From NCBI GenBank assembly GCA_018648945.1, contig JABGQJ010000007.1:1-35601 (forward strand): DNA of 35,601 nucleotides, given 5' to 3'. The notes beneath the pieces were generated by a model. The model worked only from the letters and a program-made list of their open reading frames with translations, did no database searches and was not told the origin of the DNA. The stretch comes from Victivallales bacterium. GTDB lineage: Bacteria > Verrucomicrobiota > Lentisphaeria > Oligosphaerales > Lenti-02. The translations under genes and the position numbers were made by a program. Position 1 is the stretch's first letter. Every line of letters starts with the position of its first letter. Below, in pieces: positions 25,198-33,447 of the stretch.

Positions 25198-25914
25198 ATG
25201 TTCGGACGCATCTACCCCGCCGCCGCCGTCTCGCTGTCGGCGCTGCTCCTCGCCGGCTGCATGTCGATGGTGCCGGACGCCCTCCGTCCCGCCGTGCCCA
25301 AGCCGAACCCGGACGTGGCGGGTTGGTCGGCATACACGCTTCGGGTCGGGGAAGTGTACGTGACTCTCCCGTTCTGCCAGAACGACATCGGCTGGCCTCT
25401 GGCGCCTTCGCAGGAGCCGGGTTTGGTGGTCAGTGTGGACATGCCGCAGTTGTGGAAAGGGAAACGCAGGGCCCGGTTGGCATCCGGGACGTACGAGTGG
25501 AATCTGGTGGCCGGACTTCCCGCGTTCGAGTTCGTCGTCGATCTGGCCAAGATCGACGGGGCCGACCCTGGGAGTCGCCCCTTCGACCGCTGGACTCTCG
25601 CCGCCAGGAGGGCGGAACGCGAGGCAGAGAGCCAGGGCCATCCCGACAGTCTCAGCACCGAGGTGGTCCAGATCGGCGGCAGACGATGGCTGCTGGCAGC
25701 GTCTGGTCAGCAGGGGGAAGTCCTCTGCGAGGCGTACAGCACGGACCTGACCGACGACTACTGTCTGGTCCTCGGCGCCTCCTACTGGCCGCACCCCCGC
25801 CCCACGGACCAGTGGCTCGCGGCAAGGCGGCGCATCGTGAGGGAGGTCGTCGAGCGCGTCCGAATTTCGCATGCCCCTCCCCCGCCGCAGTCGGCACCCC
25901 GGACGAAGAGGTAG
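25198..25914 (+). CDS. Lipoprotein of unknown function, 238 residues
   Basis: AAGGA lies 6 nt before the ATG. The lipobox L-L-L-A-G-C puts the lipidated Cys at residue 21. The mature part looks like a mixed alpha/beta domain: Y-T-L-R-V-G-E-V-Y-V-T-L-P-F, G-L-V-V-S-V-D-M, a central amphipathic segment, then V-Q-I-G-G-R-R-W-L-L-A and Y-C-L-V-L-G-A-S-Y-W. The C-terminus is Pro-rich and basic. The pattern resembles single-domain lipoproteins found as immunity or stress proteins, but I cannot name a family. It lies 28 nt behind the 71-residue lipoprotein and 3 nt before the next frame, within the tight lipoprotein operon. Confidence 0.8.
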   Translation: MFGRIYPAAAVSLSALLLAGCMSMVPDALRPAVPKPNPDVAGWSAYTLRVGEVYVTLPFCQNDIGWPLAPSQEPGLVVSVDMPQLWKGKRRARLASGTYEWNLVAGLPAFEFVVDLAKIDGADPGSRPFDRWTLAARRAEREAESQGHPDSLSTEVVQIGGRRWLLAASGQQGEVLCEAYSTDLTDDYCLVLGASYWPHPRPTDQWLAARRRIVREVVERVRISHAPPPPQSAPRTKR

Positions 25915-25917
25915 CCA

Positions 25918-26180
25918 TGCCTTCCGCTACTAACGCGAAGAGAACGGGCGCAGTTCCCGTCCCAGCTCTGTGCCCCCCGCGCCCCTGCGGTTTGCCGGCC
26001 CCGAAGATGCGGCTAGGAGACGCGCACGCAAATGGGGAACAGACTACTCTGGCCCCGACCAGAAGGAGGGACAGCGGCTGTCTCGGACCTCCCTACGGCA
26101 AGCCGCAGGCTATAGATGACAGCCCATGGTACCATCTCCCGATCTTCGACGAGTGGCTCAGAAGCGAAGGTGCACCATGA
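25918..26180 (+). pseudogene. Remnant frame ending in the conserved toxin-like tail (copy B)
   Basis: An 87-codon frame with GAGG 5 nt before its ATG. The first ~65 codons have a scrambled composition (many Pro, Arg, Cys) and no fold signal. The last 17 (26127-26177) encode W-Y-H-L-P-I-F-D-E-W-L-R-S-E-G-A-P, intact here. Its TGA overlaps the ATG of the next lipoprotein. It may be a translated short protein or the truncated end of a toxin gene whose body is gone. Confidence 0.5.
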
Positions 26181-26728
26181 GATCACTCAAGAATCTACTC
26201 CCCATTCTCTTCTGCGGGACGGCGATCCTCACCACCTCTTGCCTCAGGAATCACAAGTGGGACGCATCGACGGACCCCGGCCTACAGAGCGTCATGGGCC
26301 GGACGTACGAGTTGCTCACGCCGTGCTATGTGGTGCGGATGGAGAACGGAGCTGGACTCGTCTCCCCACGCAGTTGGCGGACAGACGACCTCCCCAGCGA
26401 GAACATGGAGGGGTACGTCGGTCGACGGCTCGGCATCTTCAAGATTCTGGGCGTGATGCCCGCCGGCACGCAGTTCTCTGTCACGCGCGCCTACTGTGTG
26501 GCGAACCTCGCCACTCGCTCTCTGAAGGTCTTTGGGGATATGCTCGCCGATGACCGCGAACTGGACGTCAGGTGTCTGCTGGACTGGCATATGGATCGAG
26601 TCACCTACATTGATGTCTTCAATCCGCAGGCCGGAATCATCTGGGACGTAACAGCGGGAACGGGAGGGGAAGCAGAACTGCCGAAGTACCTACCCCACGC
26701 GACGAAATGGAAGCGCAGAGTGAGGTGA
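26177..26728 (+). CDS. Lipoprotein, paralogue B (putative immunity protein)
   Basis: 183 residues, GAAGG 6 nt before the ATG. The lipobox ends T-T-S-C (Cys22). It is the paralogue of the lipoprotein at 24388, with about three residues in four identical by eye and most change near residues 137-160, where a recognition surface might have diversified. The block of shared DNA starts at the TGGTA before the tail (26127) and runs past the stop to GGAGAGAGT (about 26744). Expression is probably coupled to the preceding tail through the ATGA overlap. Function is inferred from this context only. Confidence 0.82.
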   Translation: MRSLKNLLPILFCGTAILTTSCLRNHKWDASTDPGLQSVMGRTYELLTPCYVVRMENGAGLVSPRSWRTDDLPSENMEGYVGRRLGIFKILGVMPAGTQFSVTRAYCVANLATRSLKVFGDMLADDRELDVRCLLDWHMDRVTYIDVFNPQAGIIWDVTAGTGGEAELPKYLPHATKWKRRVR

Positions 26729-26864
26729 CAAAGACGGAGAGAGTAGTCCTGGACAACGGTGGCGACGGGGTTCCCCTACGCACTGGGATTCCCAAGCCGC
26801 AACGACCAATGCGTAGACGTGACCGTGATCCCCGGGAAGATGCAACCATTTTCACGAGCGCCCT

Positions 26865-27671
26865 ATGGAATCTCAGAAACCCAGCAGACTCAGTTCTTTC
26901 ATCCTGAGCAGATTCAGTTGGAGAAATCGTCTCTTGGTGGTGATCTGTGCGGCGGTTGCTTGCCTCCTTCTCATGCGTGGCATGCCCGAATGGAAGCGCA
27001 GATCTGACATCCGGGAAGCAGCAAGCGCCATCGCCTTTCGTGACATTGACAAGCTGGGAGAACTGCTTGCCTGCGGGCTTTCGCCAGATTCCCTAATCGC
27101 CGAGGGCACCTGGCGGGAGAGGACACTGCTGATGGCCGCAGCCGAGAAAGGGAGCCCGGAGGTGATCAAGATGCTGTGCTTGCACGGAGCCAATCCGCTG
27201 CGCACGGGAGCCCGCGGAAACGGGGTTCTGTTCCCGATTCTGAATACTGAGCACAGGACGGTTCGCCATTGGCAATGCTTCTCCTACTTGGTCAGACTTC
27301 CAGGAGTTCCTACCCAGCAGTACGCCAGTGGCATCGAGCCGCTTGGCTGGGCCATATGCCTTCGTCTACCGGACGGCTATATCAGTGAACTGCTTGAGAA
27401 CGGGGCGGATGCAAATGGCATGTCGGTAGACGGAGAGAAACACCTGTTCACTGTTTCCGGTACTCGGCCTATGTTTGATCAGGATGAATCCTCAATAATC
27501 AGGATTGTAGAGCTACTTGTCCAGCATGGGGCAGACATGAACTGGCTTTCCATGGAGGGACAGACAGCGGTGGACGCAGCACACCTTAGTGGTCTTCCCA
27601 GCGTCGAGGAGTTTCTATTGGGAAAGGGAGGCAAGGCGAGGCACGATCTCGGGAGTTCTGGCGAGGAATGA
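26865..27671 (+). CDS. Membrane-anchored ankyrin-repeat protein
   Basis: 268 residues. Residues about 23-38 are a single hydrophobic segment (L-L-V-V-I-C-A-A-V-A-C) after basic residues, a signal anchor. Ankyrin repeats follow at about 50-125 (T-L-L-M-A-A-A-E-K-G-S-P-E-V-I-K-M-L, H-G-A-N-P-L), about 165-195 (L-L-E-N-G-A-D-A-N-G) and about 220-262 (L-L-V-Q-H-G-A-D-M-N-W and a final helix pair). Ankyrin proteins are known immunity proteins in polymorphic toxin loci (Aravind and co-workers), which fits the neighbours, but they also serve many other binding roles. Base composition looks lower in GC than nearby genes, hinting at separate acquisition. No good ribosome binding site is seen at 26865. 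A preceding frame at 26759 (V-D-V-T-V-I-P-G-K) may be another fragment. Confidence 0.78.
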   Translation: MESQKPSRLSSFILSRFSWRNRLLVVICAAVACLLLMRGMPEWKRRSDIREAASAIAFRDIDKLGELLACGLSPDSLIAEGTWRERTLLMAAAEKGSPEVIKMLCLHGANPLRTGARGNGVLFPILNTEHRTVRHWQCFSYLVRLPGVPTQQYASGIEPLGWAICLRLPDGYISELLENGADANGMSVDGEKHLFTVSGTRPMFDQDESSIIRIVELLVQHGADMNWLSMEGQTAVDAAHLSGLPSVEEFLLGKGGKARHDLGSSGEE

Positions 27672-27874
27672 GGTGAGTAGGGGACAAGACCTGGAGACAG
27701 TTCCTATGGGCTTGACGTAACTGGGGGCAGTGCATCTTCTCGTTCTCGAGTCTTTCCCTGGTTTCCTGGCACAACAAGTCCCCACGTCTCCCCGCATGGT
27801 GCGTTCTTCGCGGGGGTTGTTGGTCTTCCGAGGCGCTCGGGTTCGGGAAGTGCCGAGATGATCCATGGCGAAGA

Positions 27875-27950
27875 GCGGCTGTGCCCGGCCCTCTCCGGCT
27901 ACGAAAGAGGAGAGGAGGAGCCGGCTGGAAGCCGGCGCTCCCAGCCACGG
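27875..27950. repeat. Possible dispersed palindromic repeat
   Basis: Contains GCCGGCTGGAAGCCGGC with CGCTCCCAG next to it, resembling the GGCTTGGCGCTCCCAGG core of the tandem repeat at 34691. The rest of 27672-27962 shows no gene. Confidence 0.4.
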
Positions 27951-27962
27951 GCGCAACCGGTT

Positions 27963-28775
27963 CTACGGCAATGGCTGGCGGAGTTGCTCGGCTTGCTGCC
28001 ACGCCTCGGCGAGGAAGGCGGCGGGGTCTTTGAGCCGGGAGTTGGCGGTACCGGACTCGATGAGGAGGTTGCCGACGTAGTCGAGCCCCTGAAGCACGCG
28101 GCGGAACTGCTCCCAGTCGGTCGTCCCCTCGCCGGGCAACGTGTGGGTGTCCGCGCCCTCGTTGTCGTGGATATGGAAGGTAAGGAGCCGATGCCCGAAC
28201 CGCTCCAGGAGATCGAAGCATGTGCCCTGGACGTTCTCGTGGCCGGAATCGTAGCAGAGCCCGACATGGGGGACGTCGAATTCGTTCAGGAGCCCGATCA
28301 ACACTTGGTCGTAGCGGAGCCGCTGTCCGTTTTCCAGAGCCAACTTCACGCCCCGAGCCGCGGCGTGGTCAGCAAGCGCCTCGACGCTCCGATGCCCGTG
28401 GTCGATCATCTGGCTGCGGGCTTCGCCGTCCGGGATGTCGTAAGGCACGAGCAGGTGGATGACCACGATCTTGCCGTCTAGTTCGGCAGCCGCATCAAGA
28501 GCGAGCTGGCACTGCCGGATGGACTCAAGCCGTTCGGCTTCGTCGAGCGAGAACAGTCGGTCGCCTTCCGGGAAGGGAGCGTGCACGGAGTCGATCGCCA
28601 GGCCGTGTTGCGCCACCAGTTGCCGGATCTCGGCCCTGCCGGCGGCGGTGGTGTAGCCCGGCCGGGTGGGGCTGGCTCCGATGGCGATGACTTCGAATCC
28701 GGCCTCCCGAATCATGGGAACGGCTTGGGCAAGGGACAAGGAGTGATCGAACGAGGTAAATATGGCGCTCTTCAT
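27963..28775 (-). CDS. Sugar phosphate isomerase/epimerase family protein (TIM barrel)
   Basis: 270 residues from the ATG at 28775, with AGGAG 7 nt upstream; nine codons of in-frame extension precede it. Same fold family as the protein at 11291 but clearly a different member. Likely metal ligands are Glu148 in L-A-L-E-N, Asp176 and His179 in Y-D-S-G-H, His201 and His203 in F-H-I-H-D-N and Glu240 in L-I-E-S-G. H-A-P-F at 65-68 is typical of the xylose-isomerase-like barrel. It lies 23 nt behind the sialidase gene and is probably in its operon, so it may act on the released sugar or a derived intermediate in the cytoplasm. Confidence 0.88.
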   Translation of the reverse strand: MKSAIFTSFDHSLSLAQAVPMIREAGFEVIAIGASPTRPGYTTAAGRAEIRQLVAQHGLAIDSVHAPFPEGDRLFSLDEAERLESIRQCQLALDAAAELDGKIVVIHLLVPYDIPDGEARSQMIDHGHRSVEALADHAAARGVKLALENGQRLRYDQVLIGLLNEFDVPHVGLCYDSGHENVQGTCFDLLERFGHRLLTFHIHDNEGADTHTLPGEGTTDWEQFRRVLQGLDYVGNLLIESGTANSRLKDPAAFLAEAWQQAEQLRQPLP

Positions 28776-28798
28776 TGGGCTTCTCCTGCCGGGAACCA

Positions 28799-30064
28799 TC
28801 AAGCCAACGTCTCGGGCACAGTGAGATCGGCGAGGAACTCGTCGGTGATGTGTTTCCCGAGCAGGAAGAACTTGCGCTCGGGATGCCAGAGGACGTTCTC
28901 GCCGTTGCGGATGGTGAAGCTGGGGTAGACGCCAATGTCGATGCGCTTGAGGGGGCCGATGTTGGCGCCCTCATTGTCCATCAGCACCTTGGATTCGCTG
29001 AACCACACCGGCTGCTCGGCATCGGGCCTGAACTCACCAACGGCGATGAAGGCGGGGCGGCGGTTCTTGTTGGTCTGCTCCGGGGTGCAGCCTTCGAAAC
29101 AACCGTTGTTGTTGTGATGCAGCAACACGTAGCGGCCATCGGCGAGCTGGTAGATGGGGCAGCAGCAGAGGGGTTCGAGAATGGGCCGGCCAAAGTCCTG
29201 GCGCAGCAGCGGTCGGGGCGCGTGCCAGGTATCGCCCGCGTCGGCGGAGACCGTGTACCAGATGTAGCCGGACATGCTGCGCATGGTGCAGAACAGTCGG
29301 CCATCGGGCAGGGGCGCGATGCTGGGCTCCTGGGCAATACTGGCCAGGGGTTCCTTGTAGTGCGGGGCGCGCATGGCGCGGTTGCCCCAGGCGTGGTAGG
29401 AGATGTCCAAGTCGCAGGGCTCGGGGTCGTCGTCCACGTTCTCGAAGCGCATGAACTCCACCACGGACTCGTGCGTGGTCCAGCCGCCGCCCAGGTTGAT
29501 CCGGACCTTCGGGCTCAGCCAGCGGGTGAAGCCGGCGTAGTACTTGCCGTTGCTGAGTCGGTCAGGGCGCTGCCAGACGATCCAGTTGGAGGGCATGTCG
29601 GGATCGGGGTCGTCGTAGGGACTCTTGGGCATGGGGATGGTCTGCGGCTCGGACCAGGTGCGACCGGCATCGTCGCTACAGATGGCGCACATGGTCCCGG
29701 TGATCTGGTGATGGTAGTCCACCTTGCCGGTGAACTGATTGGCGAGGACGTAGATCCGGCCCGAGTTCGAGACCAGGGGGAAGCCCCAGCTGGCCTGGAG
29801 ACCGACCTTGGGCTCGGGGCATCCCATCAGAAACTCGGGCGCAGTCCAGGTACGGCCGTCGTCATCGCTGCGCGCGAAGACAATGCGATGGTCGCCGGCT
29901 CCTTCGTAGGAGCTCTGGGTCCAGACGGCCATGAGCGCTTCCTCGGGGCCTTCGAAGACGAGGAAATGCTCGTTGCCCGTATCGAAGGTGCTGCCGTCGA
30001 GGCTGCCGGGCTGGTAGACGAGGAAGTCGGACTGGCTGCGCTGGAGTTCGGACTGCATATCCAT
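28799..30064 (-). CDS. Sialidase/neuraminidase-family (BNR) protein
   Basis: 421 residues. I place the start at the ATG at 30064, with GAGG 6 nt upstream; the frame is open for another 1064 codons upstream, but that is antisense to the rhamnosidase. Asp-box motifs S-x-D-x-G-x-T-W are at about 66-73 (S-D-D-D-G-R-T-W), 130-137 and 273-280, marking a six-bladed beta-propeller. M-R-A-P and R-S-M-S-G supply possible Arg residues of the carboxylate-binding triad. There is no signal peptide, so it may be cytoplasmic or exported otherwise. Members of this family in PVC bacteria may act on substrates other than sialic acid. It is in an operon with the isomerase downstream and divergent from the GH78 gene. 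Confidence 0.87.
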   Translation of the reverse strand: MDMQSELQRSQSDFLVYQPGSLDGSTFDTGNEHFLVFEGPEEALMAVWTQSSYEGAGDHRIVFARSDDDGRTWTAPEFLMGCPEPKVGLQASWGFPLVSNSGRIYVLANQFTGKVDYHHQITGTMCAICSDDAGRTWSEPQTIPMPKSPYDDPDPDMPSNWIVWQRPDRLSNGKYYAGFTRWLSPKVRINLGGGWTTHESVVEFMRFENVDDDPEPCDLDISYHAWGNRAMRAPHYKEPLASIAQEPSIAPLPDGRLFCTMRSMSGYIWYTVSADAGDTWHAPRPLLRQDFGRPILEPLCCCPIYQLADGRYVLLHHNNNGCFEGCTPEQTNKNRRPAFIAVGEFRPDAEQPVWFSESKVLMDNEGANIGPLKRIDIGVYPSFTIRNGENVLWHPERKFFLLGKHITDEFLADLTVPETLA

Positions 30065-30082
30065 TGGGGGCCTCGGGTTTGG

Positions 30083-30111
30083 GGAATGGAATGATGGAAT
30101 GATGGAATCGT
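30083..30111. repeat. Short tandem repeat GGAATGAT between divergent glycan genes
   Basis: GGAATGAT (30088-30095), GGAATGAT (30096-30103), GGAATCGT (30104-30111), preceded by a partial unit. It lies in the 195-nt region between the sialidase and rhamnosidase genes. An inverted repeat CTTGCG (30199-30204) / CGCAAG (30218-30223) lies nearer the rhamnosidase start and could be an operator. Confidence 0.5.
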
Positions 30112-30259
30112 GGAGGGGAGGGAGAACGGAAGACTGGGATGATGGCGTGCCCGGTAACATGCCGCCGAACCCACCGCTGGCAACAATGTGCTGGAGTACT
30201 TGCGCGAAACGGGTTCCCGCAAGAGGTTTGGGGAACGGACACGCCAACTGGAGCCCCCC

Positions 30260-33200
30260 ATGTACAGAGTCCCCTTCGCCTTCTCGTTTGTCGTCGCCAC
30301 ATTGGCCAGCGCTGCCTTGCAGGTGGATCGCATGCAGTGCGAGCACCGCATCGACCCGCTGGATGTGGACACGGCCACGCCACGCCTGACCTGGACCTTC
30401 CAGGCCGATCCCAAAACCCCACACGGACAGCGCCAGACCGCCTACCAGATTCAGGCGGCAAGCCAGCAGAACATGGCCAAGGCGGACCTCTGGGACTCCG
30501 GCAAGGTTCTGTCCGCCGAGACCGTGCTGATTCCCTATGCGGGCAAGCCGCTGCGATCGGACATGGACTGCTTCTGGCGGGTCCGGGTGTGGGATGGGGA
30601 AGGCGAGGAAAGTCCCTGGAGCCCAGTGGCACAGTGGTCCATGGGGTTCCTCAACGCCAAGGAATGGACGGCACAGTGGATCGGCCTGCCAGTCGAGACT
30701 GGCGAGTCCGCCGCTCCCGCATCCTACCTGCGCAAGGAATTCGCACTGGCCACGAAGCCGGTCCGGGCGCGGCTCTTCATCACCGCTGCCGGGCTCTGCG
30801 AGCCGCTGGTCAACGGCAAAGCGGTCACCGACGATGTGTTCGTTCCCGGCTGGACCCAATACGGCAAGCGCATGTACTACCGCAGCTACGATGTCCTCGG
30901 CCAGCTGAACACCGGACCGAATGCCCTGGGCGTGGCTCTGGGCGACGGCTGGTATGGCCTCAAGCACGGCGGACGGGGTCGCACCCGCATCCTCGCCCAG
31001 CTGCATGTGGAACTCGCCGACGGCACGAAGCTGCGCATCGTCACCGACGGCTCCTGGCTCGGCACGCGCAACGGCACCATCCGCATGTCTGACATCTACA
31101 ACGGCGAGGACCACGATGCGCGGCAGGCGATGCCCGGCTGGGCCGAACCGGGGTTCACTGCCACCGGCTGGCGTCCCGTGCGTTCGGGACGGCTCGACCA
31201 GAAGGTCTGGAAGGACGTGGCGGCGGCCATCCGCCAGAAGCTGAAGGCCAACGCCAAGAGCATCGCCGCGAGCAACGCCTTGGCCGGCGGCGATCCCATC
31301 CACGGCCTCAAGAAGGAGCTGCGGATCGACTACGCCGTGAAGGGCGCGGCCAAGTCGCTCCGCGTTCCCGAGGACCAGACGATCCTGATCGTCACCGGCG
31401 ACAAGAAGCCGGGCAAGCTCACGATCGTCAGTGCCCGCTATGGAGCAAAGGACAAGTGGGCCGATGCCACGCAGAAGGTCCGGGGTGCAGTGAAGAACGG
31501 TCAGCTCCGCGTCACCGCCACGAACGAAGCGTTCAGCGACCCCATCTACGGGACAAAGAAGGCTCTGGAAGTGACCTACCGCTTCGGCGAGATCCCCGTG
31601 CAGAAGAAGAGCGCGGCTGAGAACACGCCCCTGGTCCTCACCGGTCCCACATATGTCTTGCCACGCGACGCCACCATCGTCAGAGCGGTCTATGGCGCGG
31701 AATCGCGAGATACCATCGCCGACTCCGTCATCCAGGCCCACCCCGGCGTCCCGGTCCGGCGCAGCGGCGACATCCCCCCGGTCTCGGTCAGCGAACCGAA
31801 ACCCGGCAACTACGTCTTCGATCTCGGCCAGAACTTCTCCGGCTGGGTCCGCCTTCAAGCCAAGGCCCCCGCTGGCACCAAGGTCCGGCTGCGTTTTGCC
31901 GAGATGCTGAACAAGGACGGCACGGTCTACACCGCCAATCTGCGCAGCGCCAAGTGCACCGACACCTACGTCTTCGCGGGCAAGGGGCAGGAGACCTGGG
32001 AACCCACCTTCACCTTCCATGGCTTCCGCTATGTGGAGATCACCGGCCTGCCCCAGGCACCCACGCAGGACACCCTCACCGGCGTCGTCCTCCGCTCCGC
32101 CGCGCGCGAAACCAGCAGCTTCACCTGCTCCAACCCCCTCGTCAACCAGCTCTACTCCAACATCCTCTGGGGCCAGCGCTCCAACTACCTGGAAGTCCCC
32201 ACCGACTGTCCGCAGCGCGACGAGCGGCTCGGCTGGAGTGGCGATGCCCAGGTCTTCGTCCGCACCGGGGCGTATGTGATGGACACCTCGTCCTTCTTCC
32301 ATGCCTGGATGCGCACCTTCAACGACTGCCAGCAGCCAGACGGCGGCTACCCCAACTACGCGCCCCTTGGCGGCGGCGTCTCCCCCGCCTGGGGCGATGC
32401 GGGCGTGATCTGCCCCTGGGAAGTCTACCAGGCCTATGGCGATCAGGAGCAACTGGTCGCCCACTACCCGCAGATGAAACGGTGGCTGGAGTATTTGCGC
32501 ACGCGCAGCAAGAACCTCGTCCGGCCTGCCCAGGGCTTCGGCGACTGGCTGCACGTCAAAGACAACACCCCCAAGGACGTCATCGCCACCGCCTACTTCG
32601 CCCGCGTCACCCGCCTCGTCGCCAAGATCGCCGTGCTCGACGGCAAGACGGCGGATGCAGCGAAATACAACACGCTCGCCGACGAGATCACCCGCGCCTT
32701 CCGCAAGGCCTACGTGGCCAAGGACGGGAAGATCAAAGGCGACTCGCAGACCGCGTATCTGATGGCCCTCGGCTTCGGTCTCCTCACCGAAGACCAGCAT
32801 CAGCTCGCGGCCACCCATCTCGTGCGCAAGCTCAAGGACCGGGAGAATCGCCTGTCCGTGGGCTTTGTCGGGGTCAATCTCCTGCTTCCCGTGCTCACCG
32901 ACATCGGGCGCGGCGACCTCGCCTACAGCCTCATCCAGGAACGCAAGTACCCCTCCTGGGGCTACTCCATCGACAACGGGGCCACCACCATCTGGGAACG
33001 ATGGAACAGCTACCACAAGGAAAAGGGCTTCGGCAACGTGGGCATGAACTCCTTCAACCACTACTCCTTCGGCTCCTGCGGCGAATGGATGTTCGACACC
33101 ATGGCTGGGATCGCCCCGCTGGAGCCCGGCTACAAGCGCATCCGCATCGCCCCCGTCCCCGGCCCCGGCATCGACCATGTCGCCGCCAGCTACGACTCCA

Positions 33201-33409
33201 TCCGCGGGCGCATCGCCACCGAATGGCGCATGCAGAAAGACACCTTCACGCTCCAAGTCACCATCCCCCCCAACACCACCGCCGAAGTCCAGCTTCCCCG
33301 TTTCGGCAAAGGCACGGTCCAGAGCACCCCTACCGTGCAGGCCCGGAATCCCGACCGGCCTCTCACCCTCGAAGTCGGCTCCGGCACCTACGCGTTCAGG
33401 ATGCAGTAG
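30260..33409 (+). CDS. Alpha-L-rhamnosidase (GH78) with an inserted repeat domain
   Basis: 1049 residues, starting at the ATG at 30260 with GGAG 6 nt upstream and a signal peptide (Y-R-V-P-F-A-F-S-F-V-V-A-T-L-A-S-A). The order is an Fn3-like domain, a Bac_rhamnosid_N-like beta-sandwich, an inserted region at about 315-485, the conserved P-G-x-Y-V-F-D-L-G-Q-N-F-S-G-W domain, the (alpha/alpha)6 catalytic barrel, and a C-terminal beta domain. Catalytic motifs are C-P-Q-R-D-E-R-L-G-W-S-G-D (Asp about 654, Glu about 655) and T-T-I-W-E-R-W (Glu about 913, general base). It should release terminal alpha-L-rhamnose from extracellular glycans. The insert holds repeats of the W-x-D-A-T-x-x-V-R / D-P-I-Y-G-x-K-K-x-L type and is not part of the usual GH78 layout. 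Confidence 0.93.
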   Translation: MYRVPFAFSFVVATLASAALQVDRMQCEHRIDPLDVDTATPRLTWTFQADPKTPHGQRQTAYQIQAASQQNMAKADLWDSGKVLSAETVLIPYAGKPLRSDMDCFWRVRVWDGEGEESPWSPVAQWSMGFLNAKEWTAQWIGLPVETGESAAPASYLRKEFALATKPVRARLFITAAGLCEPLVNGKAVTDDVFVPGWTQYGKRMYYRSYDVLGQLNTGPNALGVALGDGWYGLKHGGRGRTRILAQLHVELADGTKLRIVTDGSWLGTRNGTIRMSDIYNGEDHDARQAMPGWAEPGFTATGWRPVRSGRLDQKVWKDVAAAIRQKLKANAKSIAASNALAGGDPIHGLKKELRIDYAVKGAAKSLRVPEDQTILIVTGDKKPGKLTIVSARYGAKDKWADATQKVRGAVKNGQLRVTATNEAFSDPIYGTKKALEVTYRFGEIPVQKKSAAENTPLVLTGPTYVLPRDATIVRAVYGAESRDTIADSVIQAHPGVPVRRSGDIPPVSVSEPKPGNYVFDLGQNFSGWVRLQAKAPAGTKVRLRFAEMLNKDGTVYTANLRSAKCTDTYVFAGKGQETWEPTFTFHGFRYVEITGLPQAPTQDTLTGVVLRSAARETSSFTCSNPLVNQLYSNILWGQRSNYLEVPTDCPQRDERLGWSGDAQVFVRTGAYVMDTSSFFHAWMRTFNDCQQPDGGYPNYAPLGGGVSPAWGDAGVICPWEVYQAYGDQEQLVAHYPQMKRWLEYLRTRSKNLVRPAQGFGDWLHVKDNTPKDVIATAYFARVTRLVAKIAVLDGKTADAAKYNTLADEITRAFRKAYVAKDGKIKGDSQTAYLMALGFGLLTEDQHQLAATHLVRKLKDRENRLSVGFVGVNLLLPVLTDIGRGDLAYSLIQERKYPSWGYSIDNGATTIWERWNSYHKEKGFGNVGMNSFNHYSFGSCGEWMFDTMAGIAPLEPGYKRIRIAPVPGPGIDHVAASYDSIRGRIATEWRMQKDTFTLQVTIPPNTTAEVQLPRFGKGTVQSTPTVQARNPDRPLTLEVGSGTYAFRMQ

Positions 33410-33447
33410 CCGCTGGGGCCGAGAACGGCAACCGGAGGAACCTTGGC

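Noticed and set aside
28799..33256. A single 1485-codon minus-strand frame covering the sialidase and the antisense of the rhamnosidase
   Set aside because: Upstream of 30064 it is exactly opposite the rhamnosidase gene and reads as low-complexity D/G/A/V-rich sequence, an effect of strong third-position GC. Only the part after 30064 is a real gene.
31954..33447. N-terminal extension of the esterase by about 500 codons
   Set aside because: It is the shifted reading frame of the rhamnosidase (His/Arg/Pro-rich). A strong ribosome binding site marks 33448 as the start.
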